Shown: positions 22,051 to 35,340, numbered from the stretch's first letter. The stretch: 64,000 bases of DNA from Hypomesus transpacificus (GCF_021917145.1 NC_061061.1:2070552-2134551), one strand, 5' to 3'. Made by a program: numbers and translations. Notes: generated by a model from the sequence alone, not told the origin.

Positions 22051-25000
22051 CATGCCTGGGCAAAGTAGAGCTGTTACATACTAGGTAAAAAAATAGGCTA
22101 TGACGTTTGTTTTTTGACAGGGTGTTATAGAAGCCTATTTGACAATCTATTCATATCCGTCAGACAAGGCTCTAGCCTATATCTAATGTATTTTTTTTCA
22201 TTTTTTGGCTCACATTATAAATGTCATAGCAACATGAGTTACAACAGCACAATACATTTTAAACCGCTATAAAGTCAGAACTTTTATAAAATATAAAATG
22301 TTTCTATTTGCGACAGGTCTTTGTTATTTCATTGACAAACAAAATCAATACCAACCACAACAACAACAACTTGTGAATTGTTTTTTGATAAACAGTTGAA
22401 AGAATAGTTTCAAACAAGAATTACAATGTGTAATGCATGGATGATCTCATGTTGAACATGTTGAAACAGGGGAATCAGGAATCTAACCAAATGGTAAGAT
22501 TAAATAAACACACACACACATAATTCAACGTTATCTTATCATATAAAACAAATGGAGAGTATTTAAATTATGTTCCTCAAACGCAGTTAAGAGCTATTAA
22601 ATAACACCAAGAAGTGTATGTCAACAGGATTCAGTTTATTGTGTTGCTACTTCTGTACGGCCGTGTTTTGTTACAATAAACCACACAGACTGGTGATAAC
22701 CTTGGTATGTTAAAGACCACAAAGCCTTTCAGCTTCTGGTTACTTTTCCATCAGTTCCGATAATGTATCAAGTCAACAGTGGTTTCCAGTGTGTGACCTC
22801 TGAAGTAACCAACTCTCTAATCTCCAAAAAGGTGCATAGAATGGGTCATGCACATGGAAACCTTGAAATAGTAATGAAGACCTCGGGAATAAAGGATTTG
22901 TTTGCTCTAGAACCCTTTTTAAGTTCATTGATTCATAAATTCTAAAAAGCATGTCGAAAAGTGGTCCTATCAAAAAACGTGAGGTTCTAGAATTTGTTTC
23001 TCCGAAGGTTTCTATAGTTACAAAGAGTTGTAGGTAACACCCTTTTGTTTTCACATGGAATAGTTTAGAATGGACATGGACAACAGGACAAAGCCATTCC
23101 TTGTTTGATGGTGTCAAATCCTTCAAACAACCCTCACATCCACATCCATGGCTCTATACCCTGCCTGCCCTATATGATCTGTGCAACGTCAGCGACAGTC
23201 TACTTTTCCATTTTTCAGTTTTGGTTATGGATCTGGAGCGGCGCAGCCCGGTGACTCATGCTAAACTGGGACCTGATAACCATCAGATGCTGGTCCGCCT
23301 GTGATGTCAACATCATCCTGTTTCCGTGGCACCAGCATCCCCGGTCGTCGGGGGCTGCCGCGGCTGACCAGGTGGTGTTTTGTTGCACCTGCGTCATGTG
23401 ACTATAAATAACCAGCCACGCGGCACAGGAGGCCACCCTCCACTTCGCTCCCTCTCAGTGTGGGAAACTAAACCAGAGGCAAACTAAAAGAACAACAAAA
23501 AAACGAAACACACCGAAAAAAATGAATGAATCAGAGCTTTTGACATGGTCAGTACCTGTATCACGTTTCCGGTGTGGGTGGGTGTGTGTGTGTGGGGGGG
23601 GGGTCTGGTCAGAGCAGATCTCAGAGAGTAAGATCGGAGATCAGGGCGAGTTGTGTTTCATCTGTCACTGTTCTAACAAAACGAAGGAGGATCAACTGGC
23701 GTTACTTGTTTACATCATGACAAGGTATTTGTTTATATCGCCAATCCCTTGGAAAACAAGACGATCAAGAGCCAATGACCTCTGCCCCTCCATTGGACCC
23801 TGACACAGGCTCGATCCACATCCTGAAGCCTTTCTTCCTGAAGCTGTGAGTCTTATAGGCGGGGTAGTATTTGAGCACACCTTGAATAAATGATGTTTAA
23901 GACCAGCAAGTTAAACATGCTCAAATATCCTCCAGCGTAATGACTGAGCACACCCCTCGCTCGTAACACATTGCTCGAGATTCCACAGTTCACTCGAGGC
24001 CACTGACACTCTTGTGCTGAGACAAGCCTTCTTCTCAGGATGGTGCTTGATGAAAGCCAGCCAGGGTCTATTAGATGTTAATGGAGAATCTTTTCGACTT
24101 CAGCTTCAAGCCCAGCTGGAAGGAAAGTTAGAAAAAATCAATTGAATCATAGCAGGTGCCATCTGACCAGTGGAACGGGAGTGTACGTCATAGCATGTTG
24201 TAAAAACCTTGCTGTAAATAGGTGCTTCTGAACAAGGCAGTTGACACAATGACTAATCAATCATACGCTGTGACCAGATAGCACATGCTCCTCTGTGACA
24301 CTGGAATGACACCCAGGGAGCCTATGAAAAACCTTTTTAGCATTGTGTCTGACGCAAGAGGTTATTTACAGCCTCACACGACGGAGGACATTGTTCCTCA
24401 GAGGAACATCCTTCAGTTACTTGACGTGAGTGCCCCATAGCTACAACCGAGTGCCAAGACAATCCATCAAGACCATCCCTTTGTTAGATTGTGTTTCCAT
24501 AAATGATAATTATTTCATGTTCAGTCTCTTTAACACATATATATTTGAGTTATGTACGTATAAGGTGGATTTTTAAGAGGTAAATTGTTTTTTTTATTTC
24601 TGTGTGAACCCCACAGAGCCGGTTTGTTTTGTGTCAGTAGTGTTGTTGAGGTACTCCACTGATTAGGCCCTACCTGGGGGCGTTCTCTCAGGACCCGATA
24701 GGATGCAAGTGCACTTATCACTTATCTCTCTCCCTGCAGCCCAAGCTGTGGAACGGAGTTGCGCAAAGGGACTGAGGTGTTGACGTCAAACATTTCTCTT
24801 GCTGCCTGCTTGATTGATTACAGCAGTGCTTTGCAGAGCAGATTGGCACAAAAAAAAACACGCCCAAACACACTCGCCGAGTTACCGTGGCGTCAGACCC
24901 ATAGCAGCAGAAACCAGTCAGAATGCCACGAAATTTACCGTGACTATCTTTCCTCTACGACGAGAAACAATCTGATACATTTAATGGCAATAAATACCTT

Positions 25001-26600
25001 ATTAGGTATTCCACTGCAGTATCTTAGTTGTATCTTTGTAATTGTGTTGGAAAGGAAAGGTCAACATCAGCTTGAAAGATTGAGGAATGCCTTTGTAAAC
25101 ACCTGACTGTAGCCAAACAATCCATTAGTAATAGCAGGGTCTGTTTTGTATCTTGTATTCTTGGACAGCAGCTGGCCCTACTCGAGTTAGCGTCGAGTAC
25201 GATGCAGAGCGGTGAACAGACTACTTTAGGAGTCTGGCGGCCTCCCTCGCTGACAGTTTGGGAACATTTCTTGGAGGAGACAAGGTCCTTCAGAGTGGCA
25301 GTATGTCAGTGTTTCCAGCTGGGGGGGAGGCTGGGGGGGGCGGAGGGGGGGGGTGTAGGTGTCGATGATGACGCAGTTGCGCTTGGGTTCAAGGGTGAAA
25401 TATGGTGGTATTTGACTCGGCCGTTACGCGAGCGTTTATGTGGTGTGGGAGAAGGAGATTAAGACAGCAGGCAGCCCTGAGGAGAGCAGAGGACGTCTGC
25501 TCTTCAGAGCTGGACAGTCTTTTACATCATTGTCTTCTTCGTCTGTTTTTGGTTTTATTTCTTGACAGGACAGTCGGACGGAGAGACATGAAAGCAGGGA
25601 GAGAAAGAAGGGAAGATGTAGAGGAAGTGGCCCGAGACAGATTTGGACCCAGGCCCCTCTGTCAGGCTGTAGCTTTTAAGGTACGCGCTCTCACCCATGT
25701 GAGCCACAGGGTCGCAATAAAATGTGACCACTCAACTACAATATTACATTGTACAGTGCAACTAAAACAGCACTGTATTCAAAAGATGATGATATTACCA
25801 AACAACCAAAATATAAGACTTGTAGTTACAACACTACAACCCTGTAACAGGAATGGCAGAGGAGTGGAATGGACTGATATCATCTTGCATTTGTTAGAAA
25901 TGCTGATCTGACAGAAGTGCTCAGATTCATCTGTGTGTGAGTGTGTGTGTGTGTGTGTGTGTGAGTGTGTGTGTGTGTGAGCGAGTGCATGTGCTCCAAG
26001 AGCATTCCAAGGAGTGCCTTCCAACACGTGCGAGTGTGTGAGTTCATCAGATGAAAGATCGTTCTTTCCCAGGGAGCCCTCTGGTGCACATGGTAAACCT
26101 CCCGTCTGAGTTCGCACAGGCCCCTGCGTGACTTATTCCTGGCTAGGGGGGACCTCATGTTGAGAGGAGGAATGCATGGACAGGTACTAAAACACCGTCA
26201 GCCCTCCCCCTCGCCCCCCTCCCCCGCCTCCCCCCTTTGAGAGTTGTCCAACACAGTCTGCTCCCTTAATTGGTGTCCAAACTAAGTTGCGCAATCCTGG
26301 CCCCCACATGCCGTCCTATCAGCACGGGGCAGACGGAGCGTCGCTGATGTCCAGCAGCATTCCTCCGTCGGAGCTGCGCAGACGCAAACTGACTCAAATG
26401 ATTTGTTTCAATGACATTCGTCTCAGACAGGACCGAACGAATCACAGTGAATGATGTGGCATTGCTAAAAGTCGTTTTTTTGAAAGGACCTTGAAGTCTT
26501 GACATTGGTGCGTCTTCTTTATACGGTCCTTTTCTCAATACTGGATTCTCAAGCCTTATCTGATGAAGTGAGCGTGAGATCACGATGAAGCAGTGGAGAA
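22051..26600. other. Gene-poor interval, no supported gene
   Basis: AT-rich up to about 22700, mixed afterwards, with a (TG)n tract at about 25934-25980. The only gene-like signal is the TATA-containing block near 23300-23470, listed separately. The small open frames of 60-169 codons have no domain or consistent splice context. Confidence 0.5.
23320..23460 (+). promoter_or_regulatory. Orphan TATA-box promoter-like block
   Basis: TATAAATA lies at 23403-23410. It is preceded by a GC-rich stretch with CAGGTG/CACCTG E-boxes (about 23369 and 23388) and a GCGTCATGTGAC element just upstream of the TATA. A start site would fall near 23430, and the first ATG is at 23521. No convincing coding exon follows, so this may be the promoter of an unrecognised transcript or a chance cluster. 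Confidence 0.3.
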
Positions 26601-26619
26601 CTCAGCAGGTTCAGGGCTG

Positions 26620-28535
26620 CTCCACCCTCCCCTGCAGAGAGGTAGGCCCTGCTCCCAGAACACTGCTCCTCCCTCCCCAGCAGACAGGGAGGCCCTGCTC
26701 CCAGAACACTGCTCCTCCCCTGCAGAGAGGGAGGCCCTGCTGACAGAACACTGCTCCTCCCCATCAGAGAGGGAGGCCCTGCTCCCAGAACACTGCTCCT
26801 CCCTGCAGAGAGGGAGGCCCTGCTCCCAGAACACTGCTCCTCCCCAGCAGAGAGGGAGGCCCTGCTCACAGAACACTGCTCCTCCCCCTCAGAGAGGGAG
26901 GCCCTGCTCCCAGAACACTGCTCCTCCCCATCAGAGAGGGAGGCCCTGCTCCCAGAACACTGCTCCTCCCCATCAGAGAGGGAGGCCCTGCTCACAGAAC
27001 ACTGCTCCTCCCCATCAGAGAGGGAGGCCCTGCTCCCAGAACACTGCTCCTCCCCAGCAGAGAGGGAGGCCCTGCTCCCAGAACACTGCTCCTCCCCTGC
27101 AGAGAGGGAGGCCCTGCTCCCAGAACACTGCTCCTCCCTCCCCAGCAGACAGGGAGGCCCTGCTCCCAGAACACTGCTCCTCCCCTGCAGAGAGGGAGGC
27201 CCTGCTCACAGAACACTGCTCCTCCCCATCAGAGAGGGAGGCCCTGCTCCCAGAACACTGCTCCTCCCTCCCCAGCAGACAGGGAGGCCCTGCTCCCAGA
27301 ACACTGCTCCTCCCCTGCAGAGAGGGAGGCCCTGCTCACAGAACACTGCTCCTCCCCTGCAGAGAGGGAGGCCCTGCTCCCAGAACACTGCTCCTCCCTA
27401 TCAGAGAGGGAGGCCCTGCTCACAGAACACTGCTCCTCCCCAGCAGAGAGGGAGGCCCTGCTCCCAGAACACTGCTCCTCCCCATCAGAGAGGGAGGCCC
27501 TGCTCCCAGAACACTGCTCCTCCCTCCCCAGCAGACAGGGAGGCCCTGCTCCCAGAACACTGCTCCTCCCCTGCAGAGAGGGAGGCCCTGCTCCCAGAAC
27601 ACTGCTCCTCCCCTGCAAAGAGGGAGGCCATGCTGACAGAACACTGCTCCTCCCCATCAGAGAGGGAGGCCCTGCTCCCAGAACACTGCTCCTCCCCATC
27701 AGAGAGGGAGGCCCTGCTCCCAGAACACTGCTCCTCCCCTGCAGAGAGGGAGGCCCTGCTGACAGAACACTGCTCCTCCCCATCAGAGAGGGAGGCCCTG
27801 CTCCCAGAACACTGCTCCTCCCCATCAGAGAGGGAGGCCCTGCTCACAGAACACTGCTCCTCCCCAGCAGAGAGGGAGGCCCTGCTCCCAGAACACTGCT
27901 CCTCCCCTGCAGAGAGGGAGGCCCTGCTCACAGAACACTGCTCCTCCCTCCCCAGCAGACAGGGAGGCCCTGCTCCCAGAACACTGCTCCTCCCCATGCA
28001 GAGAGGGAGGCCCTGCTCACAGAACACTGCTCCTCCCTGCAGAGAGGGAGGCCCTGCTCCCAGAACACTGCTCCTCCCCATCAGAGAGGGAGGCCCTACT
28101 CACAGAACACTGCTCCTCCCTGCAGAGAGGGAGGCCCTGCTCACAGAACACTGCTCCTCCCCATCAGAGAGGGAGGCCCTGCTCCCAGAACACTGCTCCT
28201 CCCCATCAGAGAGGGAGGCCCTGCTCACAGAACACTGCTCCTCCCCTGCAGAGAGGGAGGCCCTGCTCACAGAACACTGCTCCTCCCCATCAGAGAGGGA
28301 GGCCCTGCTCACAGAACACTGCTCCTCCCCTGCAGAGAGGGAGGCCCTGCTCCCAGAACACTGCTCCTCCCCATCAGAGAGGGAGGCCCTGCTCACAGAA
28401 CACTGCTCCTCCCTCCCCAGCAGACAGGGAGGCCCTGCTCCCAGAACACTGCTCCTCCCCTGCAGAGAGGGAGGCCCTGCTCACAGAACACTGCTCCTCC
28501 CTGCAGAGAGGGAGGCCCTGCTCACAGAACACTGC
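26620..28535. repeat. Large minisatellite, 42-bp unit, about 45 copies
   Basis: The unit contains GAGGCCCTGCTCCCAGAACA followed by CTGCTCCTCC and a variable linker before the next AGAGAGG. Three linker types recur (CCATCAG, CCTGCAG and the longer CTCCCCAGCAGAC), as do two body variants (CTCCCAG and CTCACAG/CTGACAG). Unit lengths of 41, 42 and 46 bases shift the frame, yet frames of up to 347 codons remain open on the plus strand and about 198 on the minus strand. These are repeat artefacts. The array is bordered by unique DNA on both sides. Confidence 0.95.
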
Positions 28536-28539
28536 AAGC

Positions 28540-30540
28540 TCATACCTGTGGAGTCAGCAGGGCAGCGAACCCAAGCAGCTATAAAACAGACAACACGTCT
28601 TATTGCTTTTTCTCACTCTGAGCCCACGACATGCTAAGAACGCGCTTGCGCACCGTGTCACAAATCTCGGAACGAGGGAAACAGCCTCTTCCTCTTTTCT
28701 CTTGAACGCGTTAAAGGAAGAGGAGGGGAAACCGCACTCAGCTTGGCTCTCTGATTTAATTCCCAGAAATCATCTCTTTTCCACAAACAGGAAACACGAG
28801 GGTCTGTCTAGGGAGCTGCACCTTGTGAAGACATTGTGTCAATTTTTAGTAATCCCACAAGGGTCGGTGCAGCGGTAACACACACACACTCTCACACAAC
28901 CATGGCTATCAGCTGACATCACCTGGGAGAAGCAGACAGGCTGGTTTTATTGCCTGTCTGTCGGCCTGGCTGAGCCACGCTGCCATGAAGCGTTCCAGTC
29001 CTAGCTCCTCAGATCAGGCTCGAAGGAGACCTGCAAGGATTCATGGGAAATGAATTCTCCCATCATGCCGTGGGGCAGCCAGTGCCAGCTGGAAGGTGAA
29101 AGACAGGATTCTAAGAGACAGGGACTTGCATGATGGCTGCATGATAAGCCCGATGGGGTTTAGGAAAATAACTCTAATTTCCCTATTTATTTTATGGCAT
29201 TGCATCAGTTAAGATTTCAAAGTAAATGCACACGATACTGCTCTGTCCTTCAGCAGTGAAAACAAATATGCAGAAATAACAAAATCCGCTGTAAAAACTG
29301 ATAGGAACTTGGCTTGTTGGCCCAAAAGATCAAAATGCATGTGAGTGTTCTGGTGAAAAGTCCGGATTTTATGACTCTACAGTGTAATTGGAAGCAGGAG
29401 GGAGCGGAGGGTTATTGCACATGCGGCCAAAGGCTGTTCCTACTTACAGACACAGCGACAGCTGCTTACTAACCTCTGAAGCGCCACACCATAAAGACTC
29501 AACCCGCCTCTGCATGTGTCACAGGATAGGGTTGAAGACCTGGGGATGTGGCTTATGGGGACCTGGGCTTCTCATAAATAACATTTGGAGTTACCGCGGG
29601 GTATACCTGGCCTTCTACCTGGCATCGCGGTGACGGCATGTCAACTCGGCTTGTCCTCTTGAGTCGCTCACTGTGTATTTGTCATTGGCCATGTTCATGG
29701 TCATGTTCCATGGCAGAACACCGGTGTCTCAGACAGGGCCTTATCGCTGTCAGCTTCTCTTTATGGCTCGTTGCTGCTGCACACCGAGTGCTTACAGTGT
29801 GAAGTTCACCAGTCTAGTGCTCTGGCTGTTGCGTAACTGTCACGTGTCAACTGTCGTAATGCGAGAGCGTTTTTTTTGTCTCAGCGTGACATCGACACAA
29901 CGTCGGTAGGCCAGTGCAGAAGTCTGCCTTCAGCTGTCATGGTTGGGAAGGGGAAGGGGTCGTTTGACGGGAAGCCGTGTTTTCAAATACAGTTCTGCTT
30001 GGGGGCGTTGTTAGACATCAAACTCTACTGGGGCACAGGCCATTGCTTCATAACCCTTTTTTTCTTCCAAGCTTGCTGCGCACAATGCACTACTAGGCTA
30101 TAGAAACTCCCCTTGCTTAACCCACTATACAACAGTTCCGGGACGAATGTTTGATATCAGCTTTGGCAGGGACATCAATAGTTAATGCGAGCGTGCAAAT
30201 ACTTTTTTTTGAGCTTCATGTAATATTGTTTTTATGTTTAAGTCAAAATAAGATAATCAGCAGGCCTATTGTTTCGAAACTTTCTTTAGTTGTGTAATGT
30301 TTTCTTAGCCTACCTCTATTCTGACTTGTGTGCCACTTCTGTGTCCGTGCTGCAGTGGCTATTTGGCAAGCTCAGAAGAGCGCGCTGACATGGAATTCTG
30401 CGGGCATCGGCTTGTGTTTTCGATTAAACTGCTTTGATTTTACAAGCGTTAATTGGCATACTGCGTTTATTTTCCGGGATTGTCAATCTAAATGAATGCA
30501 CCGACTAATAAAGTAAATTGTTAAAACTCAAACTTTTGAT
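28540..30540. other. Intergenic, no gene seen
   Basis: Mixed DNA between two large minisatellites, becoming AT-rich after about 30100. Overlapping short frames occur on the plus strand at 29388-30103 without domains or good splice signals. Confidence 0.5.
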
Positions 30541-30544
30541 TTTA

Positions 30545-32335
30545 CTAAGGCACAGCAAATTTATACTGGGACACAGCAGATTTATACTGAGGCACAGCAG
30601 ATTTATACAGGGGCACAGCAGATTAATACTGGGGCACAGCAGATTTATGCTGGGGCAGATTTATACTGGGGCACAGCAGATTTATACTGGGACACAGCAG
30701 ATTTATACTGGGTCACAGCAGATTTATACTGGGGCACAGCAGATTTATACTGGGGCACAGCAGATTTATACTGGGGCACAGCAGATTTATACTGAGGCAC
30801 AGCAGATTTATACTGGGACACAGCAAATTTATACTGGGACACAGCAGATTTATACTGAGGCACAGCAGATTTATACAGGGGCACAGCAGATTAATACTGG
30901 GGCACAGCAGATTTATACTGGGGCAGATTTATACTGGGGCACAGCAGATTTATACTGGGACACAGCAGATTTATACTGGGTCACAGCAGATTTATACTGG
31001 GGCACAGCAGATTTATACTGGGGCACAGCAGATTTATACTGGGGCACAGCAGATTTATACTGAGGCACAGCAGATTTATACTGGGACACAGCAGATTTAT
31101 ACTGGGACACAGCAGATTTATACTGGGGCACAGCAGATTTATACTGGGACACAGCAGATTTATACTGGGACACAGCAGATTTGTACTGGGACACAGCAGA
31201 TTTATACTGGGGCACAGCAGATTTATACTGAGGCACAGCAGATTTATACTGGGACACAGCAGATTTATACTGGGGCACAGCAGATTTATACTGGGACACA
31301 GCAGATTTATACTGGGGCACAGCAGATTTATACTGGGGCACAGCAGATTTATACTGGGGCACAGCACATTTATACTGGGGCACAGCAGATTGATACTGGG
31401 ACACAGCAGATTTATACTGGGGCACAGCAGATGTATACTGGGGCACAGCAGATTTATACTGGGGCACAGCAGATTGATACTGGGACACAGCAGATTTATA
31501 CTGGGGCACAGCAGATGTATACTGGGGCACAGCAGATTTATACAGGGGCACAGCAGATTGATACTGGGACACAGCAGATTTATACTGGGGCACAGCAGAT
31601 TTATACTGGGGCACAGCACATTTATACTGGGGCACAGCAGATTGATACTGGGACACAGCAGATTTATACTGGGGCACAGCAGATGTATACTGGGGCACAG
31701 CAGATTTATACTGGGGCACAGCAGATTGATACTGGGACACAGCAGATTTATACTGGGGCACAGCAGATGTATACTGGGGCACAGCAGATTTATACTGGGG
31801 CACAGCAGATTGATACTGGGACACAGCAGATTTATACTGGGGCACAGCAGATGTATACTGGGGCACAGCAGATTTATACTGGGGCACAGCAGATTTATAC
31901 TGGGGCACAGCAGATTTATACTGAGGCACAGCAGATTTATACTGGGACACAGCAGATTTATACTGGGGCACAACAGATTTATACTGGGGCACAGCAGATT
32001 GATACTGGGACACAGCAGATTTATACTGGGGCACAGCAGATGTATACTGGGGCACAGCAGATTTATACTGGGGCACAGCAGTTTGATACTGGGACACAGC
32101 AGATTTATACTGGGGCACAGCAGATGTATACTGGGGCACAGCAGATTTATACTGGGGCACAGCAGATTGATACTGGGACACAGCAGATTTATACTGGGGC
32201 ACAGCAGATGTATACTGGGGCACAGCAGATTTATACTGGGGCACAGCAGATTTATACTGGGGCACAGCAGATTTATACTGGGGCACAGCAGATGTATACT
32301 GGGGCACAGCAGATGTATACTGGGGCACGTGCCCC
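30545..32335. repeat. Large minisatellite, 21-bp unit, about 85 copies, with 84-bp higher-order period
   Basis: The unit is CAGCAGATTTATACTGGGGCA. In the left part, units vary as GGGGCA, GGGACA, GAGGCA or GGGTCA, and a block of roughly 270 bp appears twice (about 30580-30860 and 30850-31130). In the right part, from about 31390, units follow a repeating order GATTGAT-GGGA, GATTTAT-GGGG, GATGTAT-GGGG, GATTTAT-GGGG, which makes an 84-bp super-unit. The 21-bp unit keeps frames open for up to 471 codons on the minus strand. The right end is a palindrome followed at once by a SINE. Confidence 0.95.
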
Positions 32336-32340
32336 AGTAA

Positions 32341-32495
32341 GAAGAGTCAAGTGGCTGAGCGGGTAGAGCATCGGGCTAGTAATCTGAAGGTTGCCAGTTC
32401 GATTCCCGGCCAGTACACATGACGTTGTGTCCTTGGGCAAGGCACTTCACCCTACTGGATAAGAGCGTCTGCTAAATGACTAAATGTAAATGTAA
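32341..32495 (+). mobile_element. tRNA-derived SINE, plus orientation
   Basis: The head has a polymerase III A box (TGGCTGAGCGGG, 32352-32363) and a B box (AGTTCGATTCC, 32396-32406). The body contains CCTTGGGCAAGGCACTTCAC, and the tail is AAGAGCGTCTGCTAAATGAC then AAATGTAAATGTA. The part found in the 33666 copy between the CCCTAC block and the tail (CTTGCCTC...AGTCGCTC) is missing here. The copy abuts the 21-bp minisatellite. Confidence 0.85.
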
Positions 32496-33665
32496 GAAGG
32501 GTCTAACGACGCCCCTGGTCCTGCTCGTCAACAGAGTCATAGCCACAGGTCTGCAGGTCTGCAGGGAGACAGACTGTTGATTCTCTCTCATGTTGTATGG
32601 AGATGTCCACTGTGGCTCAGACTATGATCTATGGTGGTGTTCGTTCGACACTGAAAATATGTTTAATGGTCAAATAAACTGAACATTTATGGACATTTAG
32701 CCACCCCGGTGCCTCACCAGGTCATTGCATGTACCACTAAGATTAAGGCCTTTCCTCAGGGGAGAGGACGGAATCAAACCCCGGCCACTTCCTGCACGTC
32801 TTCCCCTCTCAAACATCTGTCTCTGTAAATAAAAGTGAAAAACGTAAAAAGATCCCCCCCCAAAATAAATCGAAATACTCGCACGTGCACACAATAAATA
32901 CATAAATAAACTGCATTTACTGTAATTTGTTCAGTAATCTGTTTTTGATCAGGAGTCCCTTCCAAATTATTTCTCTTAGGGAACTAGGGCATAGTTGAAG
33001 CAGTCCATTTTCCATGTATCAGTGGCTAACGGTTTTGGGGTTCATTTCAGTAAGAGTCCGCGAAGGTGAAGTAGTAAGATACAGCATGTGTTGACAGGTC
33101 TGGTGAGGTGCCAAACGTCCTGGCTGTTAGCGAGACATTTAGATTATGCGCCATATCAGCTGCCCACACGTTGTCAAATAACAAAGAGGCCTGTCTAATC
33201 TTTGGACTGTCAGACTGCTGATGCTGTTACATGAACGTAAACTAACAAATACAAAGCATTGACGATAAGACATCAATTATTAGAAGAAGAGCATCCAAAT
33301 AAATGTGTATTATTTGTAATAATTCTGTTATATATTTATTTTGAAGTCCAACCTTTAAGGCTACAATGTCTAGATCAATCATAGATCAACTAACGTGTTT
33401 TTCTTTTAACTGACAACCTCAACTCTAACCATTTGTTTATTATTATCATTTAGCATAACCACTGAGCAATTACAGAAAGGCCTTCTAGGACTTTGGAGTG
33501 AATGAGCTGGCAGATGACTCAAATCCATTCCATTCATCAGTTGAGGCGAACTGGAATTCTGTTCATGCATTTCGTAGGACATCGAACCCATGAAAGGCAG
33601 GCGGCCCTCCCTTACCTGCAGTTTTGCTCGTCCAATCCTAAATAGAGAACTGAGACCAAAACACA

Positions 33666-33858
33666 TTTAAATTTAGTCATTTATCAGACACTCTTTTTTA
33701 GAGCGACTTACAGTAAGTACAGGGACCTTCCCCCCGAGGCAAGTAGGGTGAAGTGCCTTGCCCAAGGACACAACTTAATTTGGCACGGTGGGGAATCGTA
33801 CCAACAACCTTCTGATTACTAGCCCGATTCCCTAACCACTCAGCCACCTGACTCCCTA
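33666..33858 (-). mobile_element. tRNA-derived SINE, full-length copy
   Basis: Reverse orientation of the same family as at 32341. It starts at the tail (TTTAGTCATTTATCAGACAC), passes the conserved core (GGCAAGTAGGGTGAAGTGCC) and ends in the tRNA-like head (complement of box B near 33800, box A near 33838-33850). It is the most complete copy in the window and is diverged by several substitutions. Confidence 0.88.
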
Positions 33859-35340
33859 TACTATTTAGCTGTGTGCATACACTGTACCACCATGCACACA
33901 TATGCAGATCAAAACCACCCTGCTTACACCTATAGAACACACCTGCTACCCACAGAGATAGGCAGAAGCCTGCTGTAACCACACGCTAACACACACACAC
34001 ACGTGTCCGCACACACACACGCCCGCACACACACATCCTTGGACTGACTCAGACTCAGCGAAAAGCCTGTTTAGCTCCGCCCTCTTGTTTACCTGTTTTT
34101 GTAGATGTAACCAAACTAAACACTTGCCCTTCCAAAGTACAGGTACTATATGCATGTATGTCTCCGGGAATCCCGAACGGTTTCTCGGTTTCCGTCTCGA
34201 CAAACGTGGCGCGCGGGCAGCGGGCAGACAGCTCTCTGAGTCAGTGACGATGCTGCTTCAGGGCTACTTGGTCACCCTGTGTAGAGGGGCTGACGCTGGG
34301 AGTGTTGACTGTGGGTCCTCTGCCTCTAGAGCTCTTCACTGGAGACGCTCCAGTAAGCTGTGATGGGCGCGTCCTCTCGGGTGGTTCACCGTGACGACTG
34401 AGGACTCACTCCTGGGATGGTACCTCGTACGCGCTACATCACGGGTTCCACTCGGCCAGTCCCGTGCTGCCATGCTGCATACTGTGTCGTACACGTTCTG
34501 TATACTGTGTAGTGTGCTACTGCACACTATTTGGGTTTGAGTCCCACTCCCCCTGCAGTTCTATGCACTGTTTGTGAGGGGATGGGGGGGAGGAAGTGTC
34601 TGGATAGACAGAGTTTGCCGGTTGGAATAGGACTAGTCCAGGGCTCAGTGCCCCTGTTCGTCTAATGTAACCCAGGGCTTGGCCCATCTGAAACACATTA
34701 CCTTACCATGAGGCCTAGCTGCAGTACCGGCCTTCACACCTGCTTATAAATACCACCTCCCTACTCTGATGACCCCCAACACACACACACACAATGACCA
34801 ATAACTAACCCAACCACCCCCCCCCCCCCCCCCACAACCATACATAGGCTGTCCCAAGGCTGAACACAACCTTTGTCTGGGCTGTGAGGTACGGCTGGCT
34901 AGCCAGGCACATCTGGTCCTGTTGTGATCCGGGATGTTGCCAGCGACGGTGTGTTTGATTACATTCAGACTGACTCAGGCCGTGACCGCCCTCCGCCCCC
35001 CAATTGGATTCTTATTTTTGGGCTACGGTCGAAATGTTTAAATCGAACCCAGATTCTGAGACAGTATTGGCGTTGTCTCGTGTAAAACATTACTTTGACC
35101 CCGTGTTTGAAGTAAAGGTGAGGATGATGTATGCATGGTAGGATTGATATACTGCTGCGTGAAGGCCTTTGATGATGTCAGATGAAAGTAAACATTCACA
35201 GGGATCTATATCTTTGTGTGTGGTCTGTTTGGGGTGTGTATGCTATGACAGAGGGATGTAAGTAACCCAATGCAGGAACTAGAATTGATTTTCTTAAAAT
35301 AGACTGGCGCCATTAACAAACAAGGTGTTTTTTTGTTGTT
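33859..35340. other. Intergenic, no gene seen
   Basis: Holds CA tracts (33990-34035, 34780) and a long C run (34817-34834). Overlapping frames near 34085-34527 carry no recognisable domain. Confidence 0.5.

Noticed and set aside
26593..28637. Plus-strand open frames of 347 and 335 codons
   Set aside because: They are products of the 42-bp tandem repeat without stops. Frames are open on both strands and the peptides are simple periodic strings.
30913..32366. Open frames of up to 471 codons on both strands
   Set aside because: The 21-bp unit is a multiple of three and stop-free. The heptapeptide repeats have no initiation or splice context.
32341..32410. Functional tRNA gene
   Set aside because: A and B boxes are present, but the segment continues into a SINE body and tail shared with other copies, and no good cloverleaf is formed.
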